Positions 41,197 through 50,750 of a stretch of 64,000 nucleotides of DNA are shown piece by piece. This stretch comes from UBA830 sp002295635. Its GTDB lineage: Bacteria; Pseudomonadota; Alphaproteobacteria; MPNO01; UBA830. Location of the stretch: positions 1 through 64,000 of the forward strand of contig DBHK01000003.1 of assembly GCA_002295635.1 (NCBI GenBank). Reading direction: 5' to 3'. Every line of letters begins with the position of its first letter. The stretch's first letter is position 1. A program made the position numbers and the translations under genes. Under the pieces are notes generated by a model. It worked only from the letters and a program-made list of their open reading frames with translations, did no database searches and was not told the DNA's origin.

Positions 41197-42645
41197 TCAA
41201 CCCAATCCTGGAAAACGGATGCCGGTGAACTTTGTATACGATAGCTCTTTCATCGCGTACTTAACTCCCTCGCGGCCGTAGCCGCTGTCACCGACGCCTC
41301 CGAAGGGCGTCGTGTCCATTCGGAAGCGGCTACCCTCATTGATCCAAACCGATCCGACATGCAGATCCTTTGATACTTTGAACGCATTCTCTAGGCTAGA
41401 TGTAAAGCAAGACGATTGTAGACCGAATACGGAATCGTTAGCGATAGCGATGGCGTCATCGACATCTTTTGCCGGGATCACTACAGCGACAGGGCCGAAA
41501 ATCTCGTCCCTTACGACGCCGGCATTCTGAGGCGGTTCCACTAGGATTGTAGGGTATATAATTGCGCCTACTCGTTTAAGTGGTAGGGCCTCTTTAGCGC
41601 CGTCAGCGACCGCGTCGGCAACCATCTGCTCCACCCGGTCCGCATTAGCGGCGTTGACCATTGGACCGACGTCGGTTTCTGGTAGTGTTGGGTCGCCGAC
41701 GGTTAACCCCTTTGCGGCGGCGATAAAGTGGGGCAGGAAATCGTTTATAGCGGTCTGTTCCACGATGATTCGCTGCGCCGAGATGCATTGTTGGCCGCTC
41801 GCTTCAAATGCCGAGGGCACAATGCGTTTAGCAGCGTCTTCCAGATCGGCATCGGCGCAGACGATATTGGCTGAATTGCCACCCAATTCGCCGATGAAGG
41901 GCTTTGCACCCGCCGCGCTAGCTAGTGCATTGCCCGCGGCGGTGCCGCCGGTCAGCGTAACAAGTGCGACGTCTCTATGGGCAACAAGATGTTCTGTAAC
42001 GTCTCGTCGGCATGCAACAACGTTGACCAAACCGTCGGGCACGCCGGCGCGTCTAAAACATTCGGCGATCAGCAATGCCTCCCCAACTCCCTCGAACGCT
42101 GGCTTGATCAGTACAGCGTTACCCATAGCGATAGCCGGCGCCAGTTTCTGCATCAGTAGGTTCGACGGTGCATTGAACGGTGTGAAAGCAGCGATTACAC
42201 CGTGCGGGTGATGTCGGGTAAAGCCAAACCGACCCTTACCCATAGGTAACGCATCGAGCGGCAGTACATCGCCCTCCATGCGTAGGAGTTCCTCTGCGCA
42301 GAGTCGGGGGAAAGCAACTGATCGACCGACTTCCACTCCGCAGGCACGGCGGGGTTTGCCGAGCGCGCGCATGGTGATTTCAGAGATCTCGTCTTTTTCT
42401 TTTTCGACCTCGTGGGCAGCGTCGCGCAACCATACCGCCCGTTCGGCAGGCGTGACGTTAAGATTCTCCTCGAACGCACTCCGTGCACTGGCGATGGCGG
42501 CATCGATGGTATCAGAATTTGCCATAGCCACGCGGAATACCAATTCGTCGTTCCATGGCGAGCGCAAATCTTCAGTTTTTGCATTTGGTGTGGGGTATGG
42601 TTTGCCGTCGATCCACGGCCAAGTGGTCTGTATTTCGTCGCTCAT
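41197..42645 (-). CDS. NAD(P)-dependent aldehyde dehydrogenase
   Basis: This 482-residue ALDH-superfamily enzyme has general base Glu253 (GELGGNSAN) and nucleophile Cys287 (GQQCISAQR), plus the FTPFNAP and LTGGTAAG cofactor segments. It oxidises an aldehyde to an acid in the cytoplasm. AGGAG precedes the ATG. It diverges from an SDR gene only 78 bases away, so the pair probably shares a regulatory region. Together they could carry out successive alcohol and aldehyde oxidation. Substrate unknown. Confidence 0.93.
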   Translation of the reverse strand: MSDEIQTTWPWIDGKPYPTPNAKTEDLRSPWNDELVFRVAMANSDTIDAAIASARSAFEENLNVTPAERAVWLRDAAHEVEKEKDEISEITMRALGKPRRACGVEVGRSVAFPRLCAEELLRMEGDVLPLDALPMGKGRFGFTRHHPHGVIAAFTPFNAPSNLLMQKLAPAIAMGNAVLIKPAFEGVGEALLIAECFRRAGVPDGLVNVVACRRDVTEHLVAHRDVALVTLTGGTAAGNALASAAGAKPFIGELGGNSANIVCADADLEDAAKRIVPSAFEASGQQCISAQRIIVEQTAINDFLPHFIAAAKGLTVGDPTLPETDVGPMVNAANADRVEQMVADAVADGAKEALPLKRVGAIIYPTILVEPPQNAGVVRDEIFGPVAVVIPAKDVDDAIAIANDSVFGLQSSCFTSSLENAFKVSKDLHVGSVWINEGSRFRMDTTPFGGVGDSGYGREGVKYAMKELSYTKFTGIRFPGLG

Positions 42646-42723
42646 TGCCTATTACTCCTATAATTTCCCCTGAGTATGCCTGCGATGCTAACATGTTTCA
42701 AAAATGTGAGAGAGAGCAAGATT

Positions 42724-43512
42724 ATGGTTAATGATATAACGGTGACGGCGAACTATCACAGCCTGAAAGATCGGGTGGTGATCATCACTGGTGGTGGTCA
42801 GGGTATCGGGCGCGGCTATGCACGCCACTTTGCAGCTCAGGGTGCAATCCCCGTAATCGCGGAAGTGAATGGCGAGAAGGCCCTGGCGGTCAAGAAAGAG
42901 ATTGAGGCCGAGGGTGGCTGCGCTCTGGCATTCGAGACCGACGTGGGATCCATGAATTCGGTTTCTCACATGGTCGACGCGGTACTCAATGAGACCGGGC
43001 GTGTCGACGTACTGATTAACAACGCGGCCGTATTTTCTCAGATCACTATGGCACCTTTCTGGGAACTGCCACTAGATGAATGGGATAGTGCCATGCAAGT
43101 AAACATCACGGGCTCGTTCTATTGCGCCAGAGCGGTGGCGCCCTTGATGCAGGATGCGAAATGGGGCCGTATCGTCAACGTGGCGTCCGGGACGGTGGCT
43201 ATCGGGTCAGCCAATTACCTTCACTACATCACTTCAAAATCGGCTATGATCGGCATGACCCGGTCGATGGCGCGCGAACTGGGACCCTGGAACATCACCG
43301 TAAATACATTCTGGCCCGGCATAATCAAGACCGAGGTGCCACGCCCGTCGGCCCCGGAAAAAGTATTTGAAATGTTCGCGAAGCAGCAATGCTTGCCGCG
43401 ACTGACTACGATCGAGGACCTCGCCAAGCCGATGCTGTTTCTTTGCTCGGAAGAGGCGAAGTTTATGACCGGCCAGATTTTCGAGCCGGATGGCGGTTTG
43501 AGCTTTAACTAG
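42724..43512 (+). CDS. Short-chain dehydrogenase/reductase
   Basis: The protein has 262 residues from the ATG at 42724, with GAGAG upstream. Cofactor motif GGGQGIGRG, NNAA segment, catalytic Ser155, Tyr168 and Lys172 (YITSK) are present, so it is a classical NAD(P) SDR. The C-terminus ends with the usual TGQIFEPDGG. It is divergent from the aldehyde dehydrogenase gene and convergent with the cupin gene. Confidence 0.93.
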   Translation: MVNDITVTANYHSLKDRVVIITGGGQGIGRGYARHFAAQGAIPVIAEVNGEKALAVKKEIEAEGGCALAFETDVGSMNSVSHMVDAVLNETGRVDVLINNAAVFSQITMAPFWELPLDEWDSAMQVNITGSFYCARAVAPLMQDAKWGRIVNVASGTVAIGSANYLHYITSKSAMIGMTRSMARELGPWNITVNTFWPGIIKTEVPRPSAPEKVFEMFAKQQCLPRLTTIEDLAKPMLFLCSEEAKFMTGQIFEPDGGLSFN

Positions 43513-43662
43513 TATCCTTGATCTGAGCTATTGATTTTTGTCAACTGCGAGACTTTGTCCCTTTTTAGGAACCCGTAGTTGAGATTTCGGCGTCGACTGC
43601 ACGGAGCTGTGAACGCGAAATTAAAAAAAGCCGGAACGGTCTCACGTAAACGGCAAAATTAA

Positions 43663-44193
43663 TTAGCTTTCCAGATGTGCGTTGCGGTTTTTGTATAGTT
43701 TATCATCCGCATAGCCCATCCTGTCCGGATCCCGACCCTTGCCTAGCATTACCTGCATGTAAACCGGCTCGACCGAGTCGTTTTGATAGCCGTGGATGAC
43801 ACCGGCGGGGCAGGAGACGCAGTCCCAAGGGCCGAGATGGCGCTCGATGCGCTTGCCGCTCTCATCTTCGAAAAACACCGTTAGGTGTCCCTTTAGGATA
43901 AAAAAGACTTCCTCCACTTCGTGGGTGTGGGCCGCATTGCCTTCGCCCGCTGGTACATACATAACGCTAAGCGTGAAGGCACCGGCGGGAATAATGGAAT
44001 CATCACCCTTCCCGCTGGTGTTGCCGATGAAGCGATGTTGCGCTCGGCGATAGCCATCGATGAGGGCGTCGGCGAAGGCGGACCAGTCCGGTTTGCGGTC
44101 ACTGAAATGTGCAACCTGCCGGTCTGCGATCTCCTCAATGCTGACGCCCTCGAATTCAGGCGGTCGCGGATGGCGCGCGATGTTTTCCGCCAT
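43663..44193 (-). CDS. Cupin-domain protein, copy A
   Basis: The protein has 176 residues. The cupin motif 1 is HTHEVEEVFFILKGHL, and motif 2 contains PAGVIHGY; both metal-ligand sets are kept. The N-terminus RHPRPPEFEGV and C-terminus MLGKGRDPDRMGYADDKLY are nearly the same as those of the second copy at 50751–51287, so the two are paralogues about 7 kb apart. It is the last gene of the minus-strand run that starts at CoxM, 11 bases after the substrate-binding protein gene, and thus co-transcribed with the importer. Confidence 0.85.
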   Translation of the reverse strand: MAENIARHPRPPEFEGVSIEEIADRQVAHFSDRKPDWSAFADALIDGYRRAQHRFIGNTSGKGDDSIIPAGAFTLSVMYVPAGEGNAAHTHEVEEVFFILKGHLTVFFEDESGKRIERHLGPWDCVSCPAGVIHGYQNDSVEPVYMQVMLGKGRDPDRMGYADDKLYKNRNAHLES

Positions 44194-44204
44194 TAAGGTT
44201 GCTC

Positions 44205-45173
44205 CTACTTAATAAATGCGTTGGTGAAATAGTCGCTGGTTGGAGCCTTTGCCTTGATCTGATCGTATTCTACTAGGATGTTCTGCGCGTTCTCTATATC
44301 TGCTGGCGGAATCCACCCCAGCGGCTTCCCTTTACTTGCCGCGCTATGATACAGGTCGAACGACGATTTCAGAATGGCCAGATGGACATCCCGGTTCAAG
44401 GTTGGCTTAACCTTGCGCAGCGCATCGATCGCTGCTTCTGGGTTTTTCTGAACGATCTCCATCGCTTCTTGAACGGATGCTACCATCCGTCCGACAAGAT
44501 TGCTTTTTTTAGCGATCAGGTCCTCATGGGCAATGACGGCAAGTCCCGGCACGTTAACCCCAGCATCTGCGAAACTGAAATAATCGGCAGGCGTGCCTTT
44601 GGATGCCATGATTGGCTTTTGCAGAAATCCGAAAGAATTAGTCCCATCTGCTTTGCCGGATAGAACAGAACTAACCTTGGCGGGTGGAGCGACCAAGATG
44701 GTCTTGTTGCCTTTAAGTCCCATGGCTTTCTGAACGGCCTTGAAGAGGAAAATCGTACTGCCGCCAGCAGAATCCGCTATCTTGGCGTTGTTCACATCTT
44801 TCCAGCTTTTCCAGCCCTTAGATTTTGGGAAGATCAGTGCGCTAGGGCCCGTCCGCAAATAGCCAGCGACCATCTTGGTCTTTAGGCCTTTCGACCTCAA
44901 CACCATCATCGCGCCCCCATCGGCAGTGCCGAATTCGTCGGACTGGTTGCCGACAGTCTGTGACGTTGTCATCGATCCGCGGCCTTCGCGCAGATTGACA
45001 TTTATACCGTTCTTGGCGAAGACGCCCTTTTCTTTGGCGTAGTGCCAGACGGCGTGATAGCCGCCCAGTACCCAGTCGAGGCGAAGCGTGACGTTGTCAG
45101 CGGCATGGGCTGGTCCCGTCAGAACGGCCGCTAGGGCGCCGGCTGCAATTAGTGATTTTGTTGTCGATTTCAT
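44205..45173 (-). CDS. ABC transporter substrate-binding protein, NMT1/SsuA type
   Basis: The protein has 322 residues from the ATG at 45173, which has GGAGAG upstream. A signal peptide ends near GPAHAAD, so it is periplasmic. The mature part begins VTLRLDWVLGGYHAVWHYAKEKGVF, the NMT1/THI5-like pattern, with GRGSMTTSQTVG and SAGGSTIFLF ligand-site loops. It should capture a small organic ligand (possibly a sulfonate, pyrimidine precursor or aromatic acid) and hand it to the permease encoded upstream. Confidence 0.92.
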   Translation of the reverse strand: MKSTTKSLIAAGALAAVLTGPAHAADNVTLRLDWVLGGYHAVWHYAKEKGVFAKNGINVNLREGRGSMTTSQTVGNQSDEFGTADGGAMMVLRSKGLKTKMVAGYLRTGPSALIFPKSKGWKSWKDVNNAKIADSAGGSTIFLFKAVQKAMGLKGNKTILVAPPAKVSSVLSGKADGTNSFGFLQKPIMASKGTPADYFSFADAGVNVPGLAVIAHEDLIAKKSNLVGRMVASVQEAMEIVQKNPEAAIDALRKVKPTLNRDVHLAILKSSFDLYHSAASKGKPLGWIPPADIENAQNILVEYDQIKAKAPTSDYFTNAFIK

Positions 45174-45231
45174 CGGTCTCTCCTTTGTTCTTGTTGAAAT
45201 TGCAGTAACTTTGATTGATCGTTTCTTATTA

Positions 45232-46050
45232 TTATTGCGCGTGACTCCGCTGTGAAACGTGCCACGGGATAAGCAGCTTTTCGAGTAGTTCGATGGCATA
45301 GAAGAAAATCATGGCGAGGACCGATAGGACGATCAGCACGCCGAATAGCAGCGCCGTGTTCATTTCTCCCGACGCGCTTAGCAGGATGTAGCCGAGCCCC
45401 GAATCCGATGCGATATATTCTCCGGTGAGCGCGCCGACTACGGCCAACGCGGAAGCGACTTTTAATCCACCGAACATGCTTGGTAGTGCGCCAGGAAGGC
45501 GAAGTTTCAGGAAAACCCGCGACGCCGGCGCGCCCATTGATCGGGCGAGCTGGATCAGTGAGGGATCGATACTACGTAGCCCTACTATGGTGTCGACCAC
45601 GATGGGGAAGAAACAGATCAAGAATGTGACTGCTACCTTGGTTTCGAGACCGAACCCGAACCAAACTATGAACAGCGGTGCCAAGGCGATCTTCGGAATG
45701 CTCTGAGTCGCGACTAGCGGCGGATAAAGCAGCCGTTCGACCTGTGGCGAGATGACGATCAGGATCGCGATCGGAACTGCAAAGATTACGGCCAGCACGT
45801 AGCCGAGTAGGACGGCGATGGTAGTGTCGCCGGCATTTTCGACTATGGTGCCCCAGTGGTCTATCACCGAATTAACGACCGCCAACGGCCGGGGCAGCAA
45901 ATGGGCGGGAAAATCGAAGATGGCGACCAGCGCCTCCCAAAGAACCAGGACGATAACTAGGGACAGGAACATCCAGAAAGCGTCGATATGCCAGCCGTGC
46001 GCGCGGGCGGAGAAAAAAGAATACCGTTTGAGCTCTGTCTGATCGGCCAT
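45232..46050 (-). CDS. ABC transporter permease, SsuC type
   Basis: This 272-residue protein has about six membrane helices. The EAA loop that contacts the ATPase is visible as RSMGAPASRVFLKLRLPGALP. It belongs to the SsuC/TauC/ThiX branch that pairs with NMT1-type binding proteins. Its start lies 23 bases after the ATPase stop, and the binding-protein gene follows. Confidence 0.94.
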   Translation of the reverse strand: MADQTELKRYSFFSARAHGWHIDAFWMFLSLVIVLVLWEALVAIFDFPAHLLPRPLAVVNSVIDHWGTIVENAGDTTIAVLLGYVLAVIFAVPIAILIVISPQVERLLYPPLVATQSIPKIALAPLFIVWFGFGLETKVAVTFLICFFPIVVDTIVGLRSIDPSLIQLARSMGAPASRVFLKLRLPGALPSMFGGLKVASALAVVGALTGEYIASDSGLGYILLSASGEMNTALLFGVLIVLSVLAMIFFYAIELLEKLLIPWHVSQRSHAQ

Positions 46051-46073
46051 GTAGGGTCTTCCTGAGTTTGCTG

Positions 46074-46895
46074 TTAGTGAATGACGCCCATTTCTTGAAA
46101 CAAAAGTCTGACGCGGTGGACGATTGCCCCGAACTCGGCAGAATCGCGGACGCTGAGGTCGCGCGGCCGGTCTATATCGACATCGATGATTTCCCGGACC
46201 TTGCCCGGCCGCGCCGACATCACCACGATACGGTCGGACAGGTAAACCGCTTCGGCGATACTATGGGTGATGAAGAGAACTGTCTTTTGCGTTTCTTGCC
46301 ACATACCAAGCAGATCTGACTGCATCTGCTCGCGGGTCAGCGCATCAAGTGCGCCGAAAGGCTCATCCATTAGCAGCATAGGTGGGTCCAGCAGCAGTGC
46401 CCGGCAGAGGGCAACACGCTGCCGCATTCCGCCCGATAGTTCGAACGGTCGCTTGTCTTCGAACCCTTCAAGGCCGACCGATTTTAGTAGTTCCCGAGCA
46501 CGGGGAGTATGTTTTTTTGAGTCCATTCCGCGCATATCGCATTGCAACAGTACGTTGCGCAACACAGTGCGCCAATCCAGCAATAGGTCGCTCTGAAATG
46601 CAAACCCAAGGTCAGTGTATGGCCCATCGACCTTTTCCCCGTCGATACGTATTTCTCCCCGCGTCGTTTCGAGAAGGCCAGAAACGAGGTTTAGAAGGGT
46701 GCTTTTACCGCAGCCGCTGGGACCGACAATGGATAGGAATTCGCCGCGGCCAATCTCCATATCGGTATCTTCCAGCGCAATGATATGTTCCCCATCCTGT
46801 CCCGTGAACGTTTTGCCGACGCCCTGGATCTTGATCATCGCATCCGTTGAAGCGGAGCTTATGCTTGCGTCCGTGAACAAGGCATCATTGGGCAT
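46074..46895 (-). CDS. ABC transporter ATP-binding protein, SsuB type
   Basis: The 273-residue protein carries Walker A GPSGCGKST, signature LSGGMRQR and Walker B LLLMDEPFGALD, then the H-loop FITHS. It powers import by the permease encoded next. Its start codon overlaps the end of the large molybdenum hydroxylase gene, tying the importer and hydroxylase into one operon. Confidence 0.95.
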   Translation of the reverse strand: MPNDALFTDASISSASTDAMIKIQGVGKTFTGQDGEHIIALEDTDMEIGRGEFLSIVGPSGCGKSTLLNLVSGLLETTRGEIRIDGEKVDGPYTDLGFAFQSDLLLDWRTVLRNVLLQCDMRGMDSKKHTPRARELLKSVGLEGFEDKRPFELSGGMRQRVALCRALLLDPPMLLMDEPFGALDALTREQMQSDLLGMWQETQKTVLFITHSIAEAVYLSDRIVVMSARPGKVREIIDVDIDRPRDLSVRDSAEFGAIVHRVRLLFQEMGVIH

Positions 46896-49270
46896 CAGGC
46901 TTTACCTCCGTCGAAAATGTCCGCCACGACGCTCCAGCGTACGGGCGTAGAATTTAGTTCCGCCTTGAACGGGCGAAGCGCGTCACAGACTGCATTGGCG
47001 ATCACTACCGGGGGCGCGATGGCGCCCCCCTCGCCAAGGCCTTTTACGCCAAAAGCATTCAATGGCGACGGGGTCTCCATGTGAATGACTTCGATCGGCG
47101 GCACGTCGGAGGCTGAGGGTAGCAGGTAATCCGCGAGGCTGCCCGTTAGCAGCTGTCCTTCTTCGTCATAGGCCAATTCTTCCAATAATCCGCCACCGAT
47201 GCCCTGTACTAGCCCGCCTTTAACCTGCCCGTCAGCGAGCCCAGGGTTCACCAGGACGCCGGCATCGTGTACCTCGACATATTTTTCGATATCGAGCTTC
47301 CCGGTTTCCTCGTCGATCCATACCAGGGCAGCATTAGCTGCGTAGGCCCAAGTCACCGTCGGCGGTTCGTAATAAGACGTGGATTCTAGACCTGCCTCGA
47401 TCCCGTCGGGGCGCTGATTATCCCAGCCGGGCTTGGCGGCGCGGGCAATGTCGCGCCAGGTAACATGTAGATCCGGCACACCTTTGACGCCAATGCCCGC
47501 GTCCCGCATTTCCAAATCGGTTTCGCCGGCTTCAAGCATGTTTGCGGCGATGGCAAAGGCTTTCTCTTGCACGGTGTCGGAGGCGACTTTTATTGCGCCC
47601 GAGGCAGTCACGGTGCTGCGGCTGGCGATGGTTCCATAGCCTTGGGTTACCTGCCCGGTATCGGCGACGGTCACGAACACGTCGTCGATCGGCACTTGCC
47701 ACATGTCAGCGGCGAACTGCGCGAAGACTGTCTCGTGACCTTGGCCCTGCGGGCAGGCGCCCGCAGCAACCATGATTTTTCCAGTGGGATCGATCTTTAC
47801 CGACGCTCCTTCGAATGGGCCAACGCCGGTACCTTCCACGTAGCAGCCTATACCGAGGCCGAGATATTTTCCGTCCGCCAGAGCTTCTTTCTGTCTTGCG
47901 CGGATTCCGTTCAGTCCTCCAAGCGCGTCGAGTGCGCGGTTGAGCGCTTCCGGATAATTTCCACTGTCATAGACCATTGGTACGCCATCTCGGTATGTCA
48001 GTCCTACATCGTAGGGCATCGCTTCGGCTGGGATCATGTTGAGGAACCTCACCTCGGCTGGGTCGAGGTTGAGATGATTGGCAACTAGGTCGACCGCTCG
48101 CTCCATCGCAAATCCAACTTCCGGCCGCCCGGCGCCGCGATAGGGTGCGTTCGGTGTACGATTGGTTAGCACTACTTTACAATCAGTTTCATAGTGGGCG
48201 ATATCGTATGGACCCAGCATGTGGGCAATGGAATTGCCAGCGATGCCTGCGCCGACCGGGGTGTAGGCACCGGAGTCCACCAGAAACGAGCTGGTGAGGG
48301 CAAGAATTTTTCCTTCGTCGTTGAACCCGATTTCGACGTCGTAGATATTATCGCGTGAATGGGCAGCGTTTAGGATGTGTTCGTGTCGATCTTCCACCCA
48401 CTTAACCGGACGGTCTAGTTTCTTAGACAGCCATGCCACCAGAATATCTTCCGGGTAAACGTGGCCCTTTCCTCCGAACCCACCGCCGACATCCGGCGCG
48501 ATGCAGCGTATACGTTCTTCCGGCATATCGAGCGCGATTGAAATTTCTCTTCGCACCCAGTGAACGACCTGAGTCGCGGACCACACGGTCAGCATATCAG
48601 TGCGACGATCGTATTCGGCCACCACGCCGCGGGTTTCCATAGGCATGGCTGCGTATCGGTGGTGGACAAAGCGCCGGCTCAGGCGGTTCGGACAGGATTC
48701 CATCGCTGCGGCGCCATCGCCCTTCTTCGTGTGCAGAAATGCGGCAACGTTGCGACCGAGATGTTCGTGGATTAGTTCCGCTCCATCTGCTAGGGCGGAT
48801 TCCGCATCCGCCTGCGGAGGTAGCGGGTCAAGCTCCGCTTCGATCAACTCTAGAGCGTCTTCGGCAATGTATCGGTTTTCGGCAACTGCGAGCGCAAATG
48901 CCTCGCCTACGTAGCGGACGCGGTCTTGCGGGATAAGCGGCTGATCGGGGATAACTATGTCAGTGTCGACCCGGTCGCGCCAGCCCTGCGGCGTGACTAC
49001 CTGCATGCCATTGATGGGTGGAAGTTCAGCGCAGACATCTGCGCCTGATGCGACAAAATGTACGCCGTCAACGGAGCGGGCCGCCTCTGTATAGACGGAG
49101 CCTATCGTTGCGTGGGGAAGGGGGGATCTCGCAAAGGCAGCATGCAACATGTTTGGACGCTGGATATCTGCGACGAACTCACCTTTGCCCAACAGCAAGT
49201 TCTTATCTTCTCGGCGAGGCACGGATTGACCAATATAACCGCCCCGGTCGCGTCGTATATCTTCAGCCAT
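46895..49270 (-). CDS. CoxL-like molybdopterin-binding large subunit
   Basis: The protein has 791 residues from the ATG at 49270, which lies within the end of the CoxS gene. Its hammerhead domain starts REDKNLLLGKGEFVAD. The active-site loop is PYRGAGRPE, not the AYRCSFR loop of form I CO dehydrogenase, and the catalytic Glu is in GVKGLGEGG. It is therefore an unassigned molybdenum hydroxylase, sometimes mis-annotated as CO dehydrogenase. It completes the L–S–M trimer with the two genes upstream, and is followed by the ABC importer. Confidence 0.93.
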   Translation of the reverse strand: MAEDIRRDRGGYIGQSVPRREDKNLLLGKGEFVADIQRPNMLHAAFARSPLPHATIGSVYTEAARSVDGVHFVASGADVCAELPPINGMQVVTPQGWRDRVDTDIVIPDQPLIPQDRVRYVGEAFALAVAENRYIAEDALELIEAELDPLPPQADAESALADGAELIHEHLGRNVAAFLHTKKGDGAAAMESCPNRLSRRFVHHRYAAMPMETRGVVAEYDRRTDMLTVWSATQVVHWVRREISIALDMPEERIRCIAPDVGGGFGGKGHVYPEDILVAWLSKKLDRPVKWVEDRHEHILNAAHSRDNIYDVEIGFNDEGKILALTSSFLVDSGAYTPVGAGIAGNSIAHMLGPYDIAHYETDCKVVLTNRTPNAPYRGAGRPEVGFAMERAVDLVANHLNLDPAEVRFLNMIPAEAMPYDVGLTYRDGVPMVYDSGNYPEALNRALDALGGLNGIRARQKEALADGKYLGLGIGCYVEGTGVGPFEGASVKIDPTGKIMVAAGACPQGQGHETVFAQFAADMWQVPIDDVFVTVADTGQVTQGYGTIASRSTVTASGAIKVASDTVQEKAFAIAANMLEAGETDLEMRDAGIGVKGVPDLHVTWRDIARAAKPGWDNQRPDGIEAGLESTSYYEPPTVTWAYAANAALVWIDEETGKLDIEKYVEVHDAGVLVNPGLADGQVKGGLVQGIGGGLLEELAYDEEGQLLTGSLADYLLPSASDVPPIEVIHMETPSPLNAFGVKGLGEGGAIAPPVVIANAVCDALRPFKAELNSTPVRWSVVADIFDGGKA

Positions 49271-49757
49271 CTTCGGTTTCCTCCCCGTATACCTGCTGGG
49301 CATACTCGGTCACCGCGTTGACGATGCCTTCATAACCTGTGCAACGGCAAAGCGCAGCCGACATACCGATCCGGATTTCGTCCTTCGTAAGTCTATCTCT
49401 GGAATTCACGAGGTCGATGGCGGTCATCAGCATACCGGGGGTACAAAACCCGCATTGTAGCGCCCGGTGTTCGGAAAACAGTTTTTGCAGTGGATGCATC
49501 TCACCGTTGGCCGCAAGGCCTTCGATGGTTTGTATTTCGACACCATCGACCTGAACGGCAAACATAAGGCAGGATCGCGCCGCCATACCGTCGACGATCA
49601 CGGTACATGCGCCGCAGACGCCGTGTTCACAGCCCACATGGGTGCCAGTCAGGCGCAATTCGTCGCGCAGGAAATCAGCCAACAGCATCCGCGGTTCGGC
49701 TAGCCCGATATGTGCCGAACCGTTGACGGTGACAGTGACCTTTGTGCGCTCGGTCAT
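49263..49757 (-). CDS. CoxS-like [2Fe-2S] small subunit
   Basis: The 164-residue protein has two iron-sulfur centres: plant-type Cys43, Cys48, Cys51, Cys63 and the helical-domain Cys102, Cys105, Cys137, Cys139 (CGFCTPG and CRCTGY). It passes electrons from the molybdenum centre to FAD. It overlaps both neighbours by a few bases, a sign of coupled translation. Confidence 0.96.
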   Translation of the reverse strand: MTERTKVTVTVNGSAHIGLAEPRMLLADFLRDELRLTGTHVGCEHGVCGACTVIVDGMAARSCLMFAVQVDGVEIQTIEGLAANGEMHPLQKLFSEHRALQCGFCTPGMLMTAIDLVNSRDRLTKDEIRIGMSAALCRCTGYEGIVNAVTEYAQQVYGEETEDG

Positions 49758-50626
49758 CCACTGCTCCTTGCACGATCAGCGGATTTTTGTACTGCGCGTT
49801 TTGTCATTACACCAGCTAGTTTCCGGCGATATGCCGCAGTGGCATGTGTGTCACCGTCAGGGTCCACTTGGGCCGACGCCGCTTGAGCTGCTTGAGACAG
49901 GATATCGTCCGACAGCCCGCAGCCGCGGAGGATGGTTTCCGCTTCCGTCAGCCTGACAGGACCGGCCCCGACACCGCAAGCAGCTAGCCGAACTTCAGCG
50001 ATACTATTGCCGGCTAGCGTCACTTGCGCCCCGACGCCTGTCAGTGCAAAGTCGCCGTGGCGCCGGGAAATCTCGACGAAAGCGGCGCCACTATTTGAAG
50101 GAGCTTTTGGTACCCGGATTTCGGTAAGAATCTCATCTACTTCGAGTGTTGTGGTAAGGACTCCGCAAAAAAAATCGGCTGCTGCGATGCGACGTTCGCC
50201 GCGCACTGAATGGGCCATCAACGTAGCATCGAGCGCTAGCATGGTCGCTGGATACTCCGCGGCCGGGTCCGCATTTGCGATACTACCACCGATGGTGCCG
50301 CGGCTGCGGATCGGCAAATGTGCGATATTGAGCGTCGCGTCATGGACCAGCGGGCAAGCGGTCCTGACGAGATCAGAATTTTCGACCTCGCGTTCACGGA
50401 TCATTGCTCCAATCGCTAGAAAATCACCGTCGTCCCGGATATCAGAAAGCCCTGTTAATCGGTTAAGATCTATCAGTACTCCCGGTCGGGCGAGGCGGAA
50501 ATTCATCATCGGCACTAGAGACTGACCACCTGCTAATACCCGGGCTTCGGGAGCATGTTCACTTAAAAGCTTAACAGCCTCCGACAGGGTTGTCGGCGCA
50601 AAGTAGTTGAATGGGCCAGGTTTCAT
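49754..50626 (-). CDS. CoxM-like FAD-binding medium subunit
   Basis: The 290-residue protein has the vanillyl-alcohol-oxidase-type FAD motifs VLAGGQSLVP and TIGGSIANADPAAEYP, then the CO-dehydrogenase FAD C-terminal domain. It completes the M–S–L molybdenum hydroxylase, passing electrons on to an acceptor. It is the first gene of the minus-strand operon that continues through S, L and the ABC importer to cupin A. Cupin copy B starts 124 bases away on the other strand. Confidence 0.94.
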   Translation of the reverse strand: MKPGPFNYFAPTTLSEAVKLLSEHAPEARVLAGGQSLVPMMNFRLARPGVLIDLNRLTGLSDIRDDGDFLAIGAMIREREVENSDLVRTACPLVHDATLNIAHLPIRSRGTIGGSIANADPAAEYPATMLALDATLMAHSVRGERRIAAADFFCGVLTTTLEVDEILTEIRVPKAPSNSGAAFVEISRRHGDFALTGVGAQVTLAGNSIAEVRLAACGVGAGPVRLTEAETILRGCGLSDDILSQAAQAASAQVDPDGDTHATAAYRRKLAGVMTKRAVQKSADRARSSG

Positions 50627-50750
50627 TTTAGTTTACCGATTTGGCTTTTTACTTGTGTCTATTGGTGCATTTAATTTAGTTCTCGTCAAATTGGGGGCTG
50701 CGAATAAGCACGCGTCGGGCTATTCTTACAAAAGAAAGGGAGAATTTGAT

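Noticed and set aside
44205..46895. Naming the ABC importer ssuABC (sulfonate) or a thiamine-precursor transporter
   Set aside because: The NMT1/SsuA fold covers many ligands. No sulfonate monooxygenase or thiamine gene is next to it, so only the type is given.
46895..50626. Calling the CoxL–S–M genes carbon monoxide dehydrogenase
   Set aside because: The active-site loop is PYRGAGRPE and lacks the Cys of the AYRCSFR loop required in form I CO dehydrogenase. The same holds for the large subunit at 7385–9721.
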